25,772 bases of DNA. It comes from Bacillota bacterium (GTDB taxonomy: Bacteria; Bacillota; Bacilli; Alicyclobacillales; SLC66). The notes beneath the pieces are model-generated. The model saw only the letters and a program-made list of their open reading frames with translations, ran no database searches and had not been told where the DNA came from. The position numbers and the translations under genes are program-made. Where the stretch lies: contig JAKACU010000018.1 of NCBI GenBank assembly GCA_021821185.1, forward strand, positions 1 through 25,772, read 5' to 3'. Below, one piece after another: positions 1 to 6,244 of this stretch (positions are counted from its first letter, which is position 1; each line of letters begins with the position of its first letter).

Positions 1-125
1 AAATCACGATAGAGCAAGAGACGCTGACGGCCGTAGATATCAAGAAATTTAAGGTTCGGATTCGGGAATTGGAAGAGGAAAATGATATCTTAAAAAAAGC
101 TATGACCATATTCGCAAAAAAATAA
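1..125 (+). CDS. IS3-family transposase OrfA, C-terminal end (cut by window edge)
   Basis: In-frame codons from base 3 to the TAA at 123-125 give about 40 residues, including KVRIRELEEENDILKKAMTI and then FAKK. This is the leucine-zipper end typical of IS3 OrfA, where the hydrophobic heptad mediates multimerisation. The N-terminal helix-turn-helix part is outside the window. In the family OrfA binds the terminal repeats and is also made as an OrfAB fusion through -1 frameshifting at the A-run that encodes its last two lysines. Confidence 0.85.
   Translation, partial: ITIEQETLTAVDIKKFKVRIRELEEENDILKKAMTIFAKK
116..122 (+). promoter_or_regulatory. Programmed -1 frameshift slippery site (A7)
   Basis: Seven consecutive A residues lie directly before the orfA stop. 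In the orfA frame they read A AAA AAA, and slipping back one base continues straight into the orfB frame as ATA AGT GTG CGT. This is the standard IS3 arrangement for making the OrfAB fusion transposase. No stimulatory hairpin is evident immediately downstream; the nearest strong hairpin is at 236-255. Confidence 0.75.
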
Positions 126-127
126 GT

Positions 128-1012
128 GTGCGTGAACTGGTGGATGTCGCCGCATCCCAGTCTCAACAACACACCACCCAAAAAGTATGCCAGGTGCTAG
201 GAATCGGTCGTAGCAGCTATTATTTCTGTACCCAAAAACGCCCCGAGGGGCGTTTGAAGCAAGAAAACAGGATAGTAAAAGAAGAAATTATACGAATTTA
301 TCACGAACAAGATGGTGTTTATGGAGCACCAAAAATTAGAGAGGAGCTTAAAAAGCTAGATTTACCTTTTAAGGTGAGTGAAAAACGAGTGCAGCGCATC
401 ATGAAAAGCTTGGGTCTTCGATCCGTCGTCATCAAAAAATATCGGCCTTATAAAAAGGATGCGGTGTATAACGGAGGTGAAAATTTACTCAAGCGGGATT
501 TTTCCACGACAAAAAGAAATGAAAAATGGGTTAGTGATATCACCTATCTGCACACAGTTCAAGACGGTTGGTGTTATCTGGCCGCCATCATGGACTTAGC
601 CACTAACAAAATTATTGGCTGGAGTTTTAGCAGAACGATGGATAAATCCTGCGTAGTATCCGCGCTTCATCAAGCGGTAACCACGCAACGACCCGCTACA
701 GGGGTGATACTCCACTCTGATCGAGGGAGTCAGTACACTAGTCACGAGTATCGAGAGCACCTAATCCAGCAAGGCATTCGGCAATCATTTTCTGCCAAGG
801 GATGCCCTTATGACAATGCACCTATTGAAAGTTTTCATGCCATACTAAAAAAAGAACTGGTCTACAGAACGATGTTCAAATCGTATGAAGACGCAAAACC
901 GCAATTATTTCAATATATTGAAGGGCGATACAATCGTAATCGAATGCATTCAGCAATTGGGTATAAAACCCCGCAACAAATGGAGGATCTATTATCTAAC
1001 TCAGTGGCTTAA
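128..1012 (+). CDS. IS3-family transposase OrfB (DDE integrase domain)
   Basis: This 294-residue frame carries the catalytic domain of an IS3-family transposase. An HTH_21-like region covers about residues 45-105 (YHEQDGVYGAPKIREEL). The retroviral-integrase-type core follows with all three acidic catalytic residues: D137 in WVSDITY, D198 in HSDRGSQY and E234 in PIESFHA. The C-terminal YNRNRMHSAIGYKTP motif is also typical of the family. Length is normal and no stop or frameshift is seen, so the element could be active. A GTG at 128 is the nearest initiator, but the protein is more likely made as OrfAB by frameshifting at 116-122. Confidence 0.92.
   Translation: MRELVDVAASQSQQHTTQKVCQVLGIGRSSYYFCTQKRPEGRLKQENRIVKEEIIRIYHEQDGVYGAPKIREELKKLDLPFKVSEKRVQRIMKSLGLRSVVIKKYRPYKKDAVYNGGENLLKRDFSTTKRNEKWVSDITYLHTVQDGWCYLAAIMDLATNKIIGWSFSRTMDKSCVVSALHQAVTTQRPATGVILHSDRGSQYTSHEYREHLIQQGIRQSFSAKGCPYDNAPIESFHAILKKELVYRTMFKSYEDAKPQLFQYIEGRYNRNRMHSAIGYKTPQQMEDLLSNSVA
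236..255 (+). repeat. Perfect hairpin inside orfB
   Basis: AAACGCCCC and GGGGCGTTT form 9-bp arms separated by only GA. The sequence is coding (K-R-P-E-G-R-L), so it may be incidental, but it is strong. It lies 114 bp after the slippery run. An RNA hairpin here could slow ribosomes or polymerase entering from flanking genes; this role is inference. Confidence 0.5.
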
Positions 1013-1052
1013 AAAGTTCTTCTTTTTGTGTCTAACATCTTGACAGAAGTCC

Positions 1053-1778
1053 GGTTTGCACGACGTTCGAATCCTACGAGCGATACCGACGGAATTACCG
1101 GAGGTCGAAATTCGGCAAAGCTTTCTCGATCTTGCTTTTGAGACGGAATCGGGGGAGTTGCTTCATTACGAGTTTCAGACGACCAAAGAGCAGGACTTGT
1201 ACCGTTTTCTCTTGTACGATGCACATCTGACGGCATACTACAAAAAGCCGGTTAGAACGATTGTTCTGTACGTCCGAGACGTGTTGGAAGCGCTGGATCG
1301 ACTGAATGCGGGTGGCATAGCGTATCGTGTTCAGAATGTGTATCTGAAATCGCGCGATGCACAAGCAGTTCTGGAACGGCTGGAGGACCACATTCGTCTT
1401 GATGATTGGAAGCCTGAAGACCGATTTGATTTGGCATTTGTCCCGCATATGCGCCATCCAAATATGACCGGCCAAGAGGTGCTGCAGCGAACGTTGGATT
1501 TGGCGCTGGCTATTTCAGATGATAACGAAAGAAACCTGATGGCAGGTATATTGCTAGGACTAAGCGGAAAAGCAATGAGTGATGAGGACATCGATAGGTT
1601 GAAGGAGGTCTTGAAAATGACTGATCCGGTGAAGGCCATTGAACGAGAGGCCGCTGAAAGCAAAGCGCGGGAGATTGCGACAAATCTTCTTATGAAAGGC
1701 ATGGCCATAGACGAAGTTGACGAAGTCACCAATTTGGCGCGTGAGCAGGTCGAGGAGCTTCGTAAGCAAGTACATTGA
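1053..1778 (+). pseudogene. Rpn/PD-(D/E)XK nuclease-family transposase, 5' truncated by IS3
   Basis: The open frame of about 240 residues begins abruptly at the IS3 right end with DVRILRAIPTELPEVEIRQ. It continues with LDLAFETESGELLHYEFQTT, which contains the D...ExQ core of the PD-(D/E)XK fold used by the recombination-promoting nuclease (Rpn/YhgA-like) family. The C-terminal GMAIDEVDEVTNLAREQVEELRK is the usual tail of these proteins. Family members start about 30-40 residues earlier, so the N-terminus with its start codon and first active-site elements is missing. A TTG at 1056 has no ribosome binding site of its own. I infer that the IS inserted into a formerly intact gene. Confidence 0.75.
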
Positions 1779-1824
1779 ATCGAGAGTGAACAGGAACCCG
1801 ATCGGCGATCCTCTCGCGTCTCGA

Positions 1825-2256
1825 TTATCGAAATTTCACGCGAATGTCGACCTCATCCCCGCCGCGTGTATATTCGATCCGCAGTGTGATCAGCTTCATG
1901 AGCCGGTTGCGCTCTTTTACGTCGATGGCGGTTGTCCAAGAAGATTTAAACTCATCAATCAACTGCAGCTATTCAGCGTGGGTAAGGGGTGAGCATCCGT
2001 CCGGGCTCTCCTTCAATTGCTCGTACTCGTTCTCCTTTCTCACAATCAGATCCTTCAGGCGTTCCTGGCGCGTTTTATATTCGGCCTTTGTCACATCGCC
2101 CATCACAAATAAGTCCTTGAGCCGATTCACCCCGTCACGTAACGATTCGAGTTCCTGCTCCTTCGTGTGCAGCAGGTGCTCCGTCGGAATTTCCGATTCG
2201 TTGACTTCAACCGGCGTTTTCAGGAGTTCCGCCTCGTGTTCGCGTAAACTCTCCAT
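1825..2256 (-). pseudogene. Large serine recombinase, C-terminal fragment
   Basis: Read on the minus strand from 2256, the frame encodes a charged coiled coil (LKDLFVMGDVTKAEYKTRQERLKDLIVRKENEYEQL). This is typical of the C-terminal region of large serine recombinases of the phage-integrase/cassette-recombinase type. The frame meets a TAG at 1969-1971 and then continues in the same frame with FKSSWTTAIDVKERNRLMKL and IEYTRGGDEVDIRVKFR to a TAA at 1825-1827, the characteristic end of these enzymes. The catalytic resolvase domain and the zinc ribbon are absent, and an in-frame TGA lies just upstream of 2256. It is a dead relic of an integrated element. Confidence 0.75.
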
Positions 2257-2399
2257 GACCGCTCCATTTTCGCCTCATGGAGCTATTCTTAGAGGTGAAA
2301 ACGTCAACTTCTGTTATCCATGAATTGTCTTGGCATAGGTTTTTCACGTTTGTTGGCGGAACGTCTCGATAGGCTGAAAAAGGCCATCGTTGCCTAGTG

Positions 2400-2442
2400 T
2401 TGAAAATGCATTAAGTGTATATAATATAGCTAGACAGTCTAG
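2400..2442 (+). promoter_or_regulatory. Toxin-antitoxin promoter and palindromic operator
   Basis: A -35-like TTGAAA (2400-2405) and a -10-like TATAATAT run (2420-2427; 16-bp spacing if read as TAATAT) precede the antitoxin gene. Immediately downstream the perfect inverted repeat CTAGAC-A-GTCTAG (2430-2442) covers the expected transcription start. Phd/VapB-type antitoxins repress their own operons by binding palindromes at this position, so it is the likely autoregulatory operator. Confidence 0.55.
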
Positions 2443-2461
2443 ATGAAACGAGGATGATGTT

Positions 2462-2713
2462 ATGAGCGTAGTGTGGCAACTTCAAGAAGCAAAAAACCGT
2501 TTGAGTCAGGTTGTTAACGATGCTTCTAGCAACGGTCCACAGATTATTACCGTCCATGGGAAACCGGCTGCTATTGTTTTGTCGATGCAGGAGTACGAGC
2601 GTTTAATCCGTCCTCAAACCACGCTGATGGAGTTTTTTGCAGCGTCTCCATTCCATAATGCGGATCTTGATGTAGAAAGGGATACAGATTGTGGTCGTGA
2701 GGTGGATTTGTGA
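2462..2713 (+). CDS. Phd/YefM-family antitoxin
   Basis: The 83-residue product begins VWQLQEAKNRLSQVVNDA and continues GPQIITVHGKPAAIVLSMQEYERL, the canonical Phd/YefM DNA-binding fold. The C-terminal tail (FFAASPFHNADLDVERDTD) is acidic and probably disordered, as is usual for the toxin-neutralising part. The ATG follows GAGGATGATGTT. Its TGA overlaps the GTG start of the toxin gene by four bases (GTGA), giving translational coupling. It should bind and inactivate the PIN toxin downstream and repress the operon through the palindrome at 2430-2442. Complete and apparently functional. Confidence 0.88.
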   Translation: MSVVWQLQEAKNRLSQVVNDASSNGPQIITVHGKPAAIVLSMQEYERLIRPQTTLMEFFAASPFHNADLDVERDTDCGREVDL

Positions 2714-3129
2714 ACTATCTTTTGGATACCAACGTGATTTCTGAGCTTACCAAGAGAGCACCAAATGCCAAGGTACTTCACTGGATAGAAAGACATCATG
2801 AAAATAGCTTGTTTCTAAGTGTGATCACCTTTGGGGAACTTCAAAAAGGGATCAGTAAATTGAGCGACGAAACAATGACGGATCAACTTCAAACGTGGAT
2901 ACATGTAGATTTGACCAAGCGATTTGAGCATCGGATACTTCCATTAAGCCTCGATGTGCTGTCTACGTGGGGAAGACTGGTAGGTGCATCAGAAAAGAAG
3001 GGGATTAAACTTCCTGTGATGGACAGCTTGATTGCTGCAACGGCGATGACGCACGATTTGATTGTAGTTACACGAAACGTATCCGATTTCGAAAATGGTC
3101 AGGTTAGGGTGGAAAATCCTTGGACTTAG
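2710..3129 (+). CDS. VapC/FitB-like PIN-domain ribonuclease toxin
   Basis: The 139-residue protein shows the full set of PIN-domain acidic residues: D6 in YLLDTNVISEL, E43 in ITFGELQKGI, D105 in PVMDSLIAATA and a later D in TRNVSDFE. These coordinate Mg2+/Mn2+ for RNA cleavage. The internal W-R-H motifs and spacing resemble the FitB subgroup of VapC toxins. It starts at GTG inside the antitoxin stop (4-bp overlap). RNA targets in this family are usually tRNA or rRNA, but the target here cannot be told. The pair is one of the few intact cargo items in the decayed left region. Confidence 0.88.
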   Translation: MNYLLDTNVISELTKRAPNAKVLHWIERHHENSLFLSVITFGELQKGISKLSDETMTDQLQTWIHVDLTKRFEHRILPLSLDVLSTWGRLVGASEKKGIKLPVMDSLIAATAMTHDLIVVTRNVSDFENGQVRVENPWT

Positions 3130-3132
3130 TGA

Positions 3133-3282
3133 ATGAGAGTGGATCATTATAAGGCGCAACCTAACCGATTTATCGAAATGATGGCAACTTCGGAAGATCT
3201 AAAGTTAACTTGCATGCGACTTATTCAAAGTAAATCTGTCCATATGGCTGATATTGAGCAGATTGCTGTTAACGGAGTATGA
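3133..3282 (+). CDS. Small hypothetical ORF, 49 residues
   Basis: An ATG three bases after the toxin stop opens a frame beginning MRVDHYKAQPNRFIEMMATS and ending at TGA 3280-3282. There is no convincing ribosome binding site apart from possible coupling to the toxin stop. The N-terminus loosely recalls carboxymuconolactone-decarboxylase/AhpD-like proteins, but it is far too short for that family and lacks the CxxC motif. It may be a gene fragment or non-coding. Confidence 0.2.
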   Translation: MRVDHYKAQPNRFIEMMATSEDLKLTCMRLIQSKSVHMADIEQIAVNGV

Positions 3283-3394
3283 TCATTATGCGAAAGGCAA
3301 ACGTGGAGAGTTTGAAGGATATGGTACAAGTGATAATACAGGGACATGATGTACAGCTGGGAATAGGGAATGAGGGTGTAAAATAGTTTGTGTA

Positions 3395-3420
3395 AACTCC
3401 CAACACCCCGAAAGGGAGTT
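3395..3420 (+). repeat. Hairpin upstream of IS256 transposase remnant
   Basis: AACTCCC (3395-3401) and GGGAGTT (3414-3420) form a perfect 7-bp stem with a 12-nt loop just before the transposase ribosome binding site (GGGAGGATG). Such a hairpin could insulate the transposase from outside transcription or sequester the site. Confidence 0.4.
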
Positions 3421-3445
3421 CACCTTGGGAGGATGAAAGGGCAAT

Positions 3446-3879
3446 TTGAAAGACTTGAACGATGTGCAATCCATGATCATGGAACTCTTCGCAAGTACCA
3501 TGCAAGAGATGCTCGAAGCCGAGATGGACACGCATCTGGGTTACACCAAACATGACACCAAGAACAAGCAAACCGAGAATAGTCGCAATGGCCACAGTTC
3601 GAAAACGGTAGAATCCGACCTTGGCACCATCGATCTTGAGATCCCCCGTGATCACCAAAGTGAGTTCGATCCCATCCTCGTCAAGAAGCATCAGCGGCGC
3701 ATGCCAAGTATTCAAGAATGGCAGAATCGCCATTACAGCCGGTCTATGCGGTCGTCTTTCTCGACGGGCAAAAAGATGTGCTGGGGATGTGGATTGGCGA
3801 TCATGAATCCGCGAAGTTTTGGCTCAACGTTTTAACGGACGGATTGAACCGACTGTCAAGGCGGGAAAGCGTACCTTGA
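3446..3879 (+). pseudogene. IS256-family (Mutator-type) transposase with internal deletions
   Basis: From the TTG at 3446 the frame gives LKDLNDVQSMIMELFASTMQ, then EAEMDTHLGY and NSRNGHSSKTVESDLGTIDL, the IS256 N-terminal domain. After LVKKHQRRM about 70-80 residues of the family sequence, including the first catalytic region, are missing. The homology resumes in another frame from 3721 (PLQPVYAVVFLDG), where FLD is joined directly to DGQKDVLGMWIG, implying a second internal deletion. This frame continues DHESAKFWLNVLTD and stops at 3877-3879. Two deletions plus a frame change make it nonfunctional. Confidence 0.82.
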
Positions 3880-3882
3880 CAG
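3853..3882. repeat. Inverted repeat with 9-bp arms at end of IS256 remnant
   Basis: CTGTCAAGG (3853-3861) and CCTTGACAG (3874-3882) are perfect complements separated by 12 bp. There is no T-tract, so it is not an ordinary terminator. It overlaps the last codons of the truncated transposase frame, so it may mark the junction with unrelated DNA. Confidence 0.5.
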
Positions 3883-3996
3883 CCTCAACTGGGATTAGAA
3901 ATGGGGGATTCTACTTGAGAGTGGTTGAAAGCGGGCATCATGCAGAAAGCTTGACAAAAGAGATTAAACAAAATCGTTGATACTCCCATACTACGC

Positions 3997-4215
3997 TTGA
4001 TTACGATCGATGAAACCACCAGAGAAGCACCGCGCGATGTGTACAAAAAACATGTGTGTGAAATAGACCATGTTCTACCTGGTGCAATTATCACGAAAGA
4101 AGAAGCTTTTGCGAAGTATTTGCAAGCAATAAAAATGGATTTCCATCAAGCACGTCGTACGTTCCAAACCATTCAAGCAAATTCGGTTATTCTTATTGAC
4201 GAAGCGTTGCGTTGA
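3997..4215 (+). CDS. Hypothetical protein fragment, 72 residues, unrecognised
   Basis: An open frame from TTG 3997 (or open back to about 3955) encodes ITIDETTREAPRDVYKKHVC, then EIDHVLPGAIITKEEAFAKY, ending VILIDEALR. The amino-acid mix looks like real protein and codon use resembles the neighbours, but there is no good initiator or ribosome binding site. The frame is probably the 3' end of a longer gene cut at the IS256 boundary. It lies 33 bp upstream of the YdjM-like gene in the same direction, so the two may have been cotranscribed in a lost plasmid or phage. I do not recognise the family. Confidence 0.4.
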   Translation: MITIDETTREAPRDVYKKHVCEIDHVLPGAIITKEEAFAKYLQAIKMDFHQARRTFQTIQANSVILIDEALR

Positions 4216-4248
4216 CACAAAAGCGAAATAACAAAGGAGAAAAACTCG

Positions 4249-5016
4249 ATGCTCGGCAAAACGCATATGGCAACTGGCTTACTGGCGTCCATCGTCACAC
4301 TTTCGATGGTGGATGCCGTTCATCCCCGAGCGTGGTTGGTTCAAGCGTCTCACGGAAATTTCTTGAACCTTGAAACAGCCGCCTTGTGGATCGGTTTAGG
4401 CGTGGTAGGAAGTATCCTACCGGATTTAGATGAGTTTCATTCGATTGGCACACGCAAAGTGGAGGCCATTGTACGAACCATTCTCATGCTCTTTTTCCTT
4501 CTCTTAACCGTACAGCACGGCGGATTCAATACGCTAAGTTTGATCGTTTTAGTTGCCGCTGTCCTCACCTTGATGGGTGGTGAAATGGCGCGAAAAATCT
4601 CCATGCTCATGATAGCGATGGGGTGCATTGTCCTAGCGATTATTGATGCTAAGTACGGAACATCCTTTTTAACCGGTATGATGCTTATGGCTGTATGGAG
4701 TACCATCACAGCCTTTGTAGCCCATCGAACATTTACGCATTCGTTGTTTGGGCTACTTGTTCTTGGCATAGGTCTAGGTATGGCGCTAACACCACTGCAC
4801 CTACTTTTGCTCACCTACGCTGTGGTGATCGGGTATATCGTTCACATGCTAGCCGATACGGTATCTGGCGGCGTACCTGTCTTGTGGCCTTTAGCAGTAG
4901 GTGAACACAAACGGTTAGGCGTTCGACTGGTCAAAACAGGAAGCACGATAGACCACACCGTGGGGTTAGCGTCGCTCATTGCAACGGTTGTGTTGGCGGC
5001 AGGGTATTGGCAATAG
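4249..5016 (+). CDS. YdjM/DUF457-family membrane-bound metal-dependent hydrolase
   Basis: The 255-residue protein starts MLGKTHMATGL, with the N-terminal histidine of the family. It then has GVVGSILPDLDEFHS (metal-binding PDxD), HRTFTHSLFGLLVLG (HRxxTHS motif) and IGYIVHMLADTVSGGVPVLWPL. These conserved H/D motifs between about six hydrophobic segments define YdjM/YfhO-like inner-membrane proteins, presumed metal-dependent hydrolases of unknown substrate. The ATG is well placed after AAAGGAG. No frame damage is visible, which contrasts with its neighbours. Such genes are common on plasmids, phages and near LexA-controlled loci, but no SOS box is evident here. Confidence 0.82.
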   Translation: MLGKTHMATGLLASIVTLSMVDAVHPRAWLVQASHGNFLNLETAALWIGLGVVGSILPDLDEFHSIGTRKVEAIVRTILMLFFLLLTVQHGGFNTLSLIVLVAAVLTLMGGEMARKISMLMIAMGCIVLAIIDAKYGTSFLTGMMLMAVWSTITAFVAHRTFTHSLFGLLVLGIGLGMALTPLHLLLLTYAVVIGYIVHMLADTVSGGVPVLWPLAVGEHKRLGVRLVKTGSTIDHTVGLASLIATVVLAAGYWQ

Positions 5017-5380
5017 ATGAAAACCACGTGGTTTCGAACGCAAAACCGAATGGGTTACACGTGACGGATGCGTGCTGGCGGTCACAGACATTGAGGATAG
5101 CCATATCCAGAGCGTCATGCACCTGCTAGAAAAGAAAGCGAAATACCTCAAGGAAAAAGCCGATTGGGAAATGGCGCTCATGAGAGGACCGCAGGGTGAT
5201 ATGGCAAGTCTAGCATGGAAAATGGAAAAAACGTGCATCTTGTGGATCATCGAGAAAATCACCGACGCTAACGATGAGGGCGTTGCCAAGGCCGATCGCA
5301 ACCGATACAAACCCGTGTATCCTTTCATTTATTTGATGTCTCCGATTGGCGGATCGTTTAGCAAGCCTCTCAGTCCATGA
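5017..5380 (+). pseudogene. Phage/plasmid-type hypothetical gene, frameshifted at start and truncated
   Basis: The ATG at 5017, immediately after the YdjM-like stop, is followed by AAAACC and soon runs into a TGA. Removing one A of the run at 5020-5023 gives MKPRGFERKTEWVTRDGCVL, continuing without interruption into AVTDIEDSHIQSVMHLLEKK. The W-V-T-R-D-G...D-I-E-D-S-H pattern resembles small phage or plasmid proteins of unknown function whose genes often occur in such elements. The natural C-terminus also seems lost: from about 5326 the frame reads antisense to a RelE-like fragment before stopping at 5378-5380. A single-base sequencing error at the A-run is possible, but the 3' truncation is independent of it. 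Confidence 0.55.
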
Positions 5381-5448
5381 GCAATCCGTTCTTGAACGGC
5401 CTTTTCCTGTTTAGCGATAAATTTTACCGCTTCTTTATGGTAAGTCAA
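5329..5448 (-). pseudogene. RelE/ParE-family toxin fragment
   Basis: On the minus strand from about 5442 the frame reads YHKEAVKFIAKQEKAVQERI, then AHGLRGLLNDPPIGDIK, stopping at TAA 5329-5331. This matches the N-terminal half of RelE/StbE-type mRNA interferases (Y-H-K-x-A-x-K-F-I ... DPPxGDIKxL). The protein ends precisely at DIK where the catalytic C-terminal half should begin, and no start codon remains upstream, where TAG comes first. It is a relic whose breakpoint coincides with the truncated phage-type gene on the other strand. Confidence 0.6.
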
Positions 5449-5515
5449 CTATGCAGCTAGCAAGGGGAATTGATTAATCAAACTAGCGGGCTATGACAAC
5501 CCTCTATTCACCACC

Positions 5516-5544
5516 ATTATAGCATCGACCATTTTTAGCGACAA
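5516..5544 (-). promoter_or_regulatory. Candidate minus-strand promoter
   Basis: Reading leftwards, TTGTCG (5544-5539) and a perfect TATAAT (5521-5516) are spaced 17 bp and preceded by TGC, an extended -10. It points at the RelE fragment and is probably a leftover toxin-antitoxin promoter whose antitoxin gene is gone. Confidence 0.4.
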
Positions 5545-5586
5545 TAACCACGAACCAGGACGCCGACTACATGAGTTGGTGTTTTT

Positions 5587-5658
5587 TTCGAGAATCCAAA
5601 ATGGCTACAAAAGAGTGAAAAACGTTTGAAACGCAAGCAACGTCAATTGTCCCACTAT
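5587..5658 (+). pseudogene. TnpB (IS200/IS605 family) fragment
   Basis: A 24-codon stretch reads FENPKWLQKSEKRLKRKQRQ then LSHY. This matches the segment N-P-K-x-L-x-K-x-x-K-K-L-x-R-x-Q-R-x-L-S of TnpB, the RNA-guided nuclease ancestor of Cas12. Flanking sequence in this frame is not TnpB-like, and stops occur at once upstream (TGA 5572). Only this scrap survives, and no catalytic residue is present. Confidence 0.55.
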
Positions 5659-5739
5659 AGCTTCCACCGACTTCATGATCTAACTACAATGTGGGAGATC
5701 CTTCACCCGCTTAATAGTTATGGGTAATGCTAAGGCCTT

Positions 5740-6105
5740 TTATAAAGGGATCCACACTGTGTGGTCATGCGCCTCTATGAAACTTGCCGTTTTGTGATCT
5801 CGTACACGAATTATGATTCGATTTTGATATACCTCAACAAATCGAGATTGCGGATAATTTCCATATGGGCAGCCACCTCCCACAAAAGTTACTGATCCAT
5901 GTTGCAGTGAGTGTGCCCTGAAAAGAAGAGCACATGCTGGTGTTGACGGAGAATATTACGCAAAACATTCGATTGGATGCATGTATGTTTGGAATCTGCG
6001 ACAGTGTCATTCACGGGCTGATGAAAAATACAAACACGGGCTTATTGGGATTTTACGGGTAGATTACTTTCTTTCCAAGCCATGAAGTGCGGATCAGAGA
6101 ATATG
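5740..6105 (-). pseudogene. Calcineurin-like metallophosphoesterase, C-terminal part, frameshifted
   Basis: Minus-strand reading gives WLGKKV...KPVFVF, then in another frame FHQPVNDTVADSKHTCIQSN and LRQHQHVLFFSGHTHCNMDQ, then in a third frame HGSVTFVGGGCPYGNYPQSR, FVEVYQNRIIIRVRDHKTAS and FIEAHDHTVWIPL, ending at TAA 5740-5742. The HQP and GHTH motifs are the metal-binding blocks of calcineurin-type phosphoesterases, and the tail with YPQSRFVEVY and R-V-R-D-H fits bacterial secreted or wall-associated members. At least two frameshifts and a missing N-terminal half make it a pseudogene. It covers most of the otherwise empty 5.45-6.2 kb interval. Confidence 0.6.
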
Positions 6106-6144
6106 GCAAATGAAAATTGTGATTTTTCCATGACACATATCACC

Positions 6145-6170
6145 TGTTACGTAAGTGCTTTCATTATATA
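6145..6170 (+). promoter_or_regulatory. Possible promoter/operator region of the amino-sugar operon (weak)
   Basis: Within the 140 bp before the first operon gene, TTACGTAA (6147-6154) is a perfect 8-bp palindrome just upstream of a -10-like TATATA (6165-6170). I found no good -35 at normal spacing, so activation or an atypical promoter is possible. Listed only as the most likely place for the operon start. Confidence 0.25.
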
Positions 6171-6244
6171 GGAACAAAGCAAAAAGAAAGATCTTGCCAA
6201 CGTTATGCAAGAATGATATTCCTAGTACGAGGAGGAGGGAAAAT

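Larger units (their letters stand above)
1..1052 (+). mobile_element. IS3-family insertion sequence, right part
   Basis: The end of orfA, the A-run frameshift site and a complete orfB lie in the usual IS3 order. After the orfB stop about 40 bp remain before the reading frame of an unrelated nuclease-like gene begins. The segment near 1029-1052, ending in TTGACAGAAGTCC, is the likely right terminal repeat. The left end lies outside the window, so the repeat pairing and the target duplication cannot be verified. The element abuts and truncates the gene at 1053-1778, which shows it inserted there. Confidence 0.8.
3376..3882 (+). mobile_element. Decayed IS256-family element
   Basis: An IS256-type left end (GGGTGTAAAATAGTTTGTGT near 3374-3393) precedes a transposase reading frame that has lost much of its interior. 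The inverted repeat at 3853-3882 lies at the distal boundary. The whole remnant is about 0.5 kb against the 1.3 kb normal for the family. It cannot make transposase but could be mobilised by an intact relative if both ends survive; the right end is not recognisable to me. Confidence 0.65.

Noticed and set aside
6155..6244. Start of the first operon gene at 6155
   Set aside because: The extra 30 residues are not family-like, and AGGAGGAGGG directly precedes the ATG at 6245.
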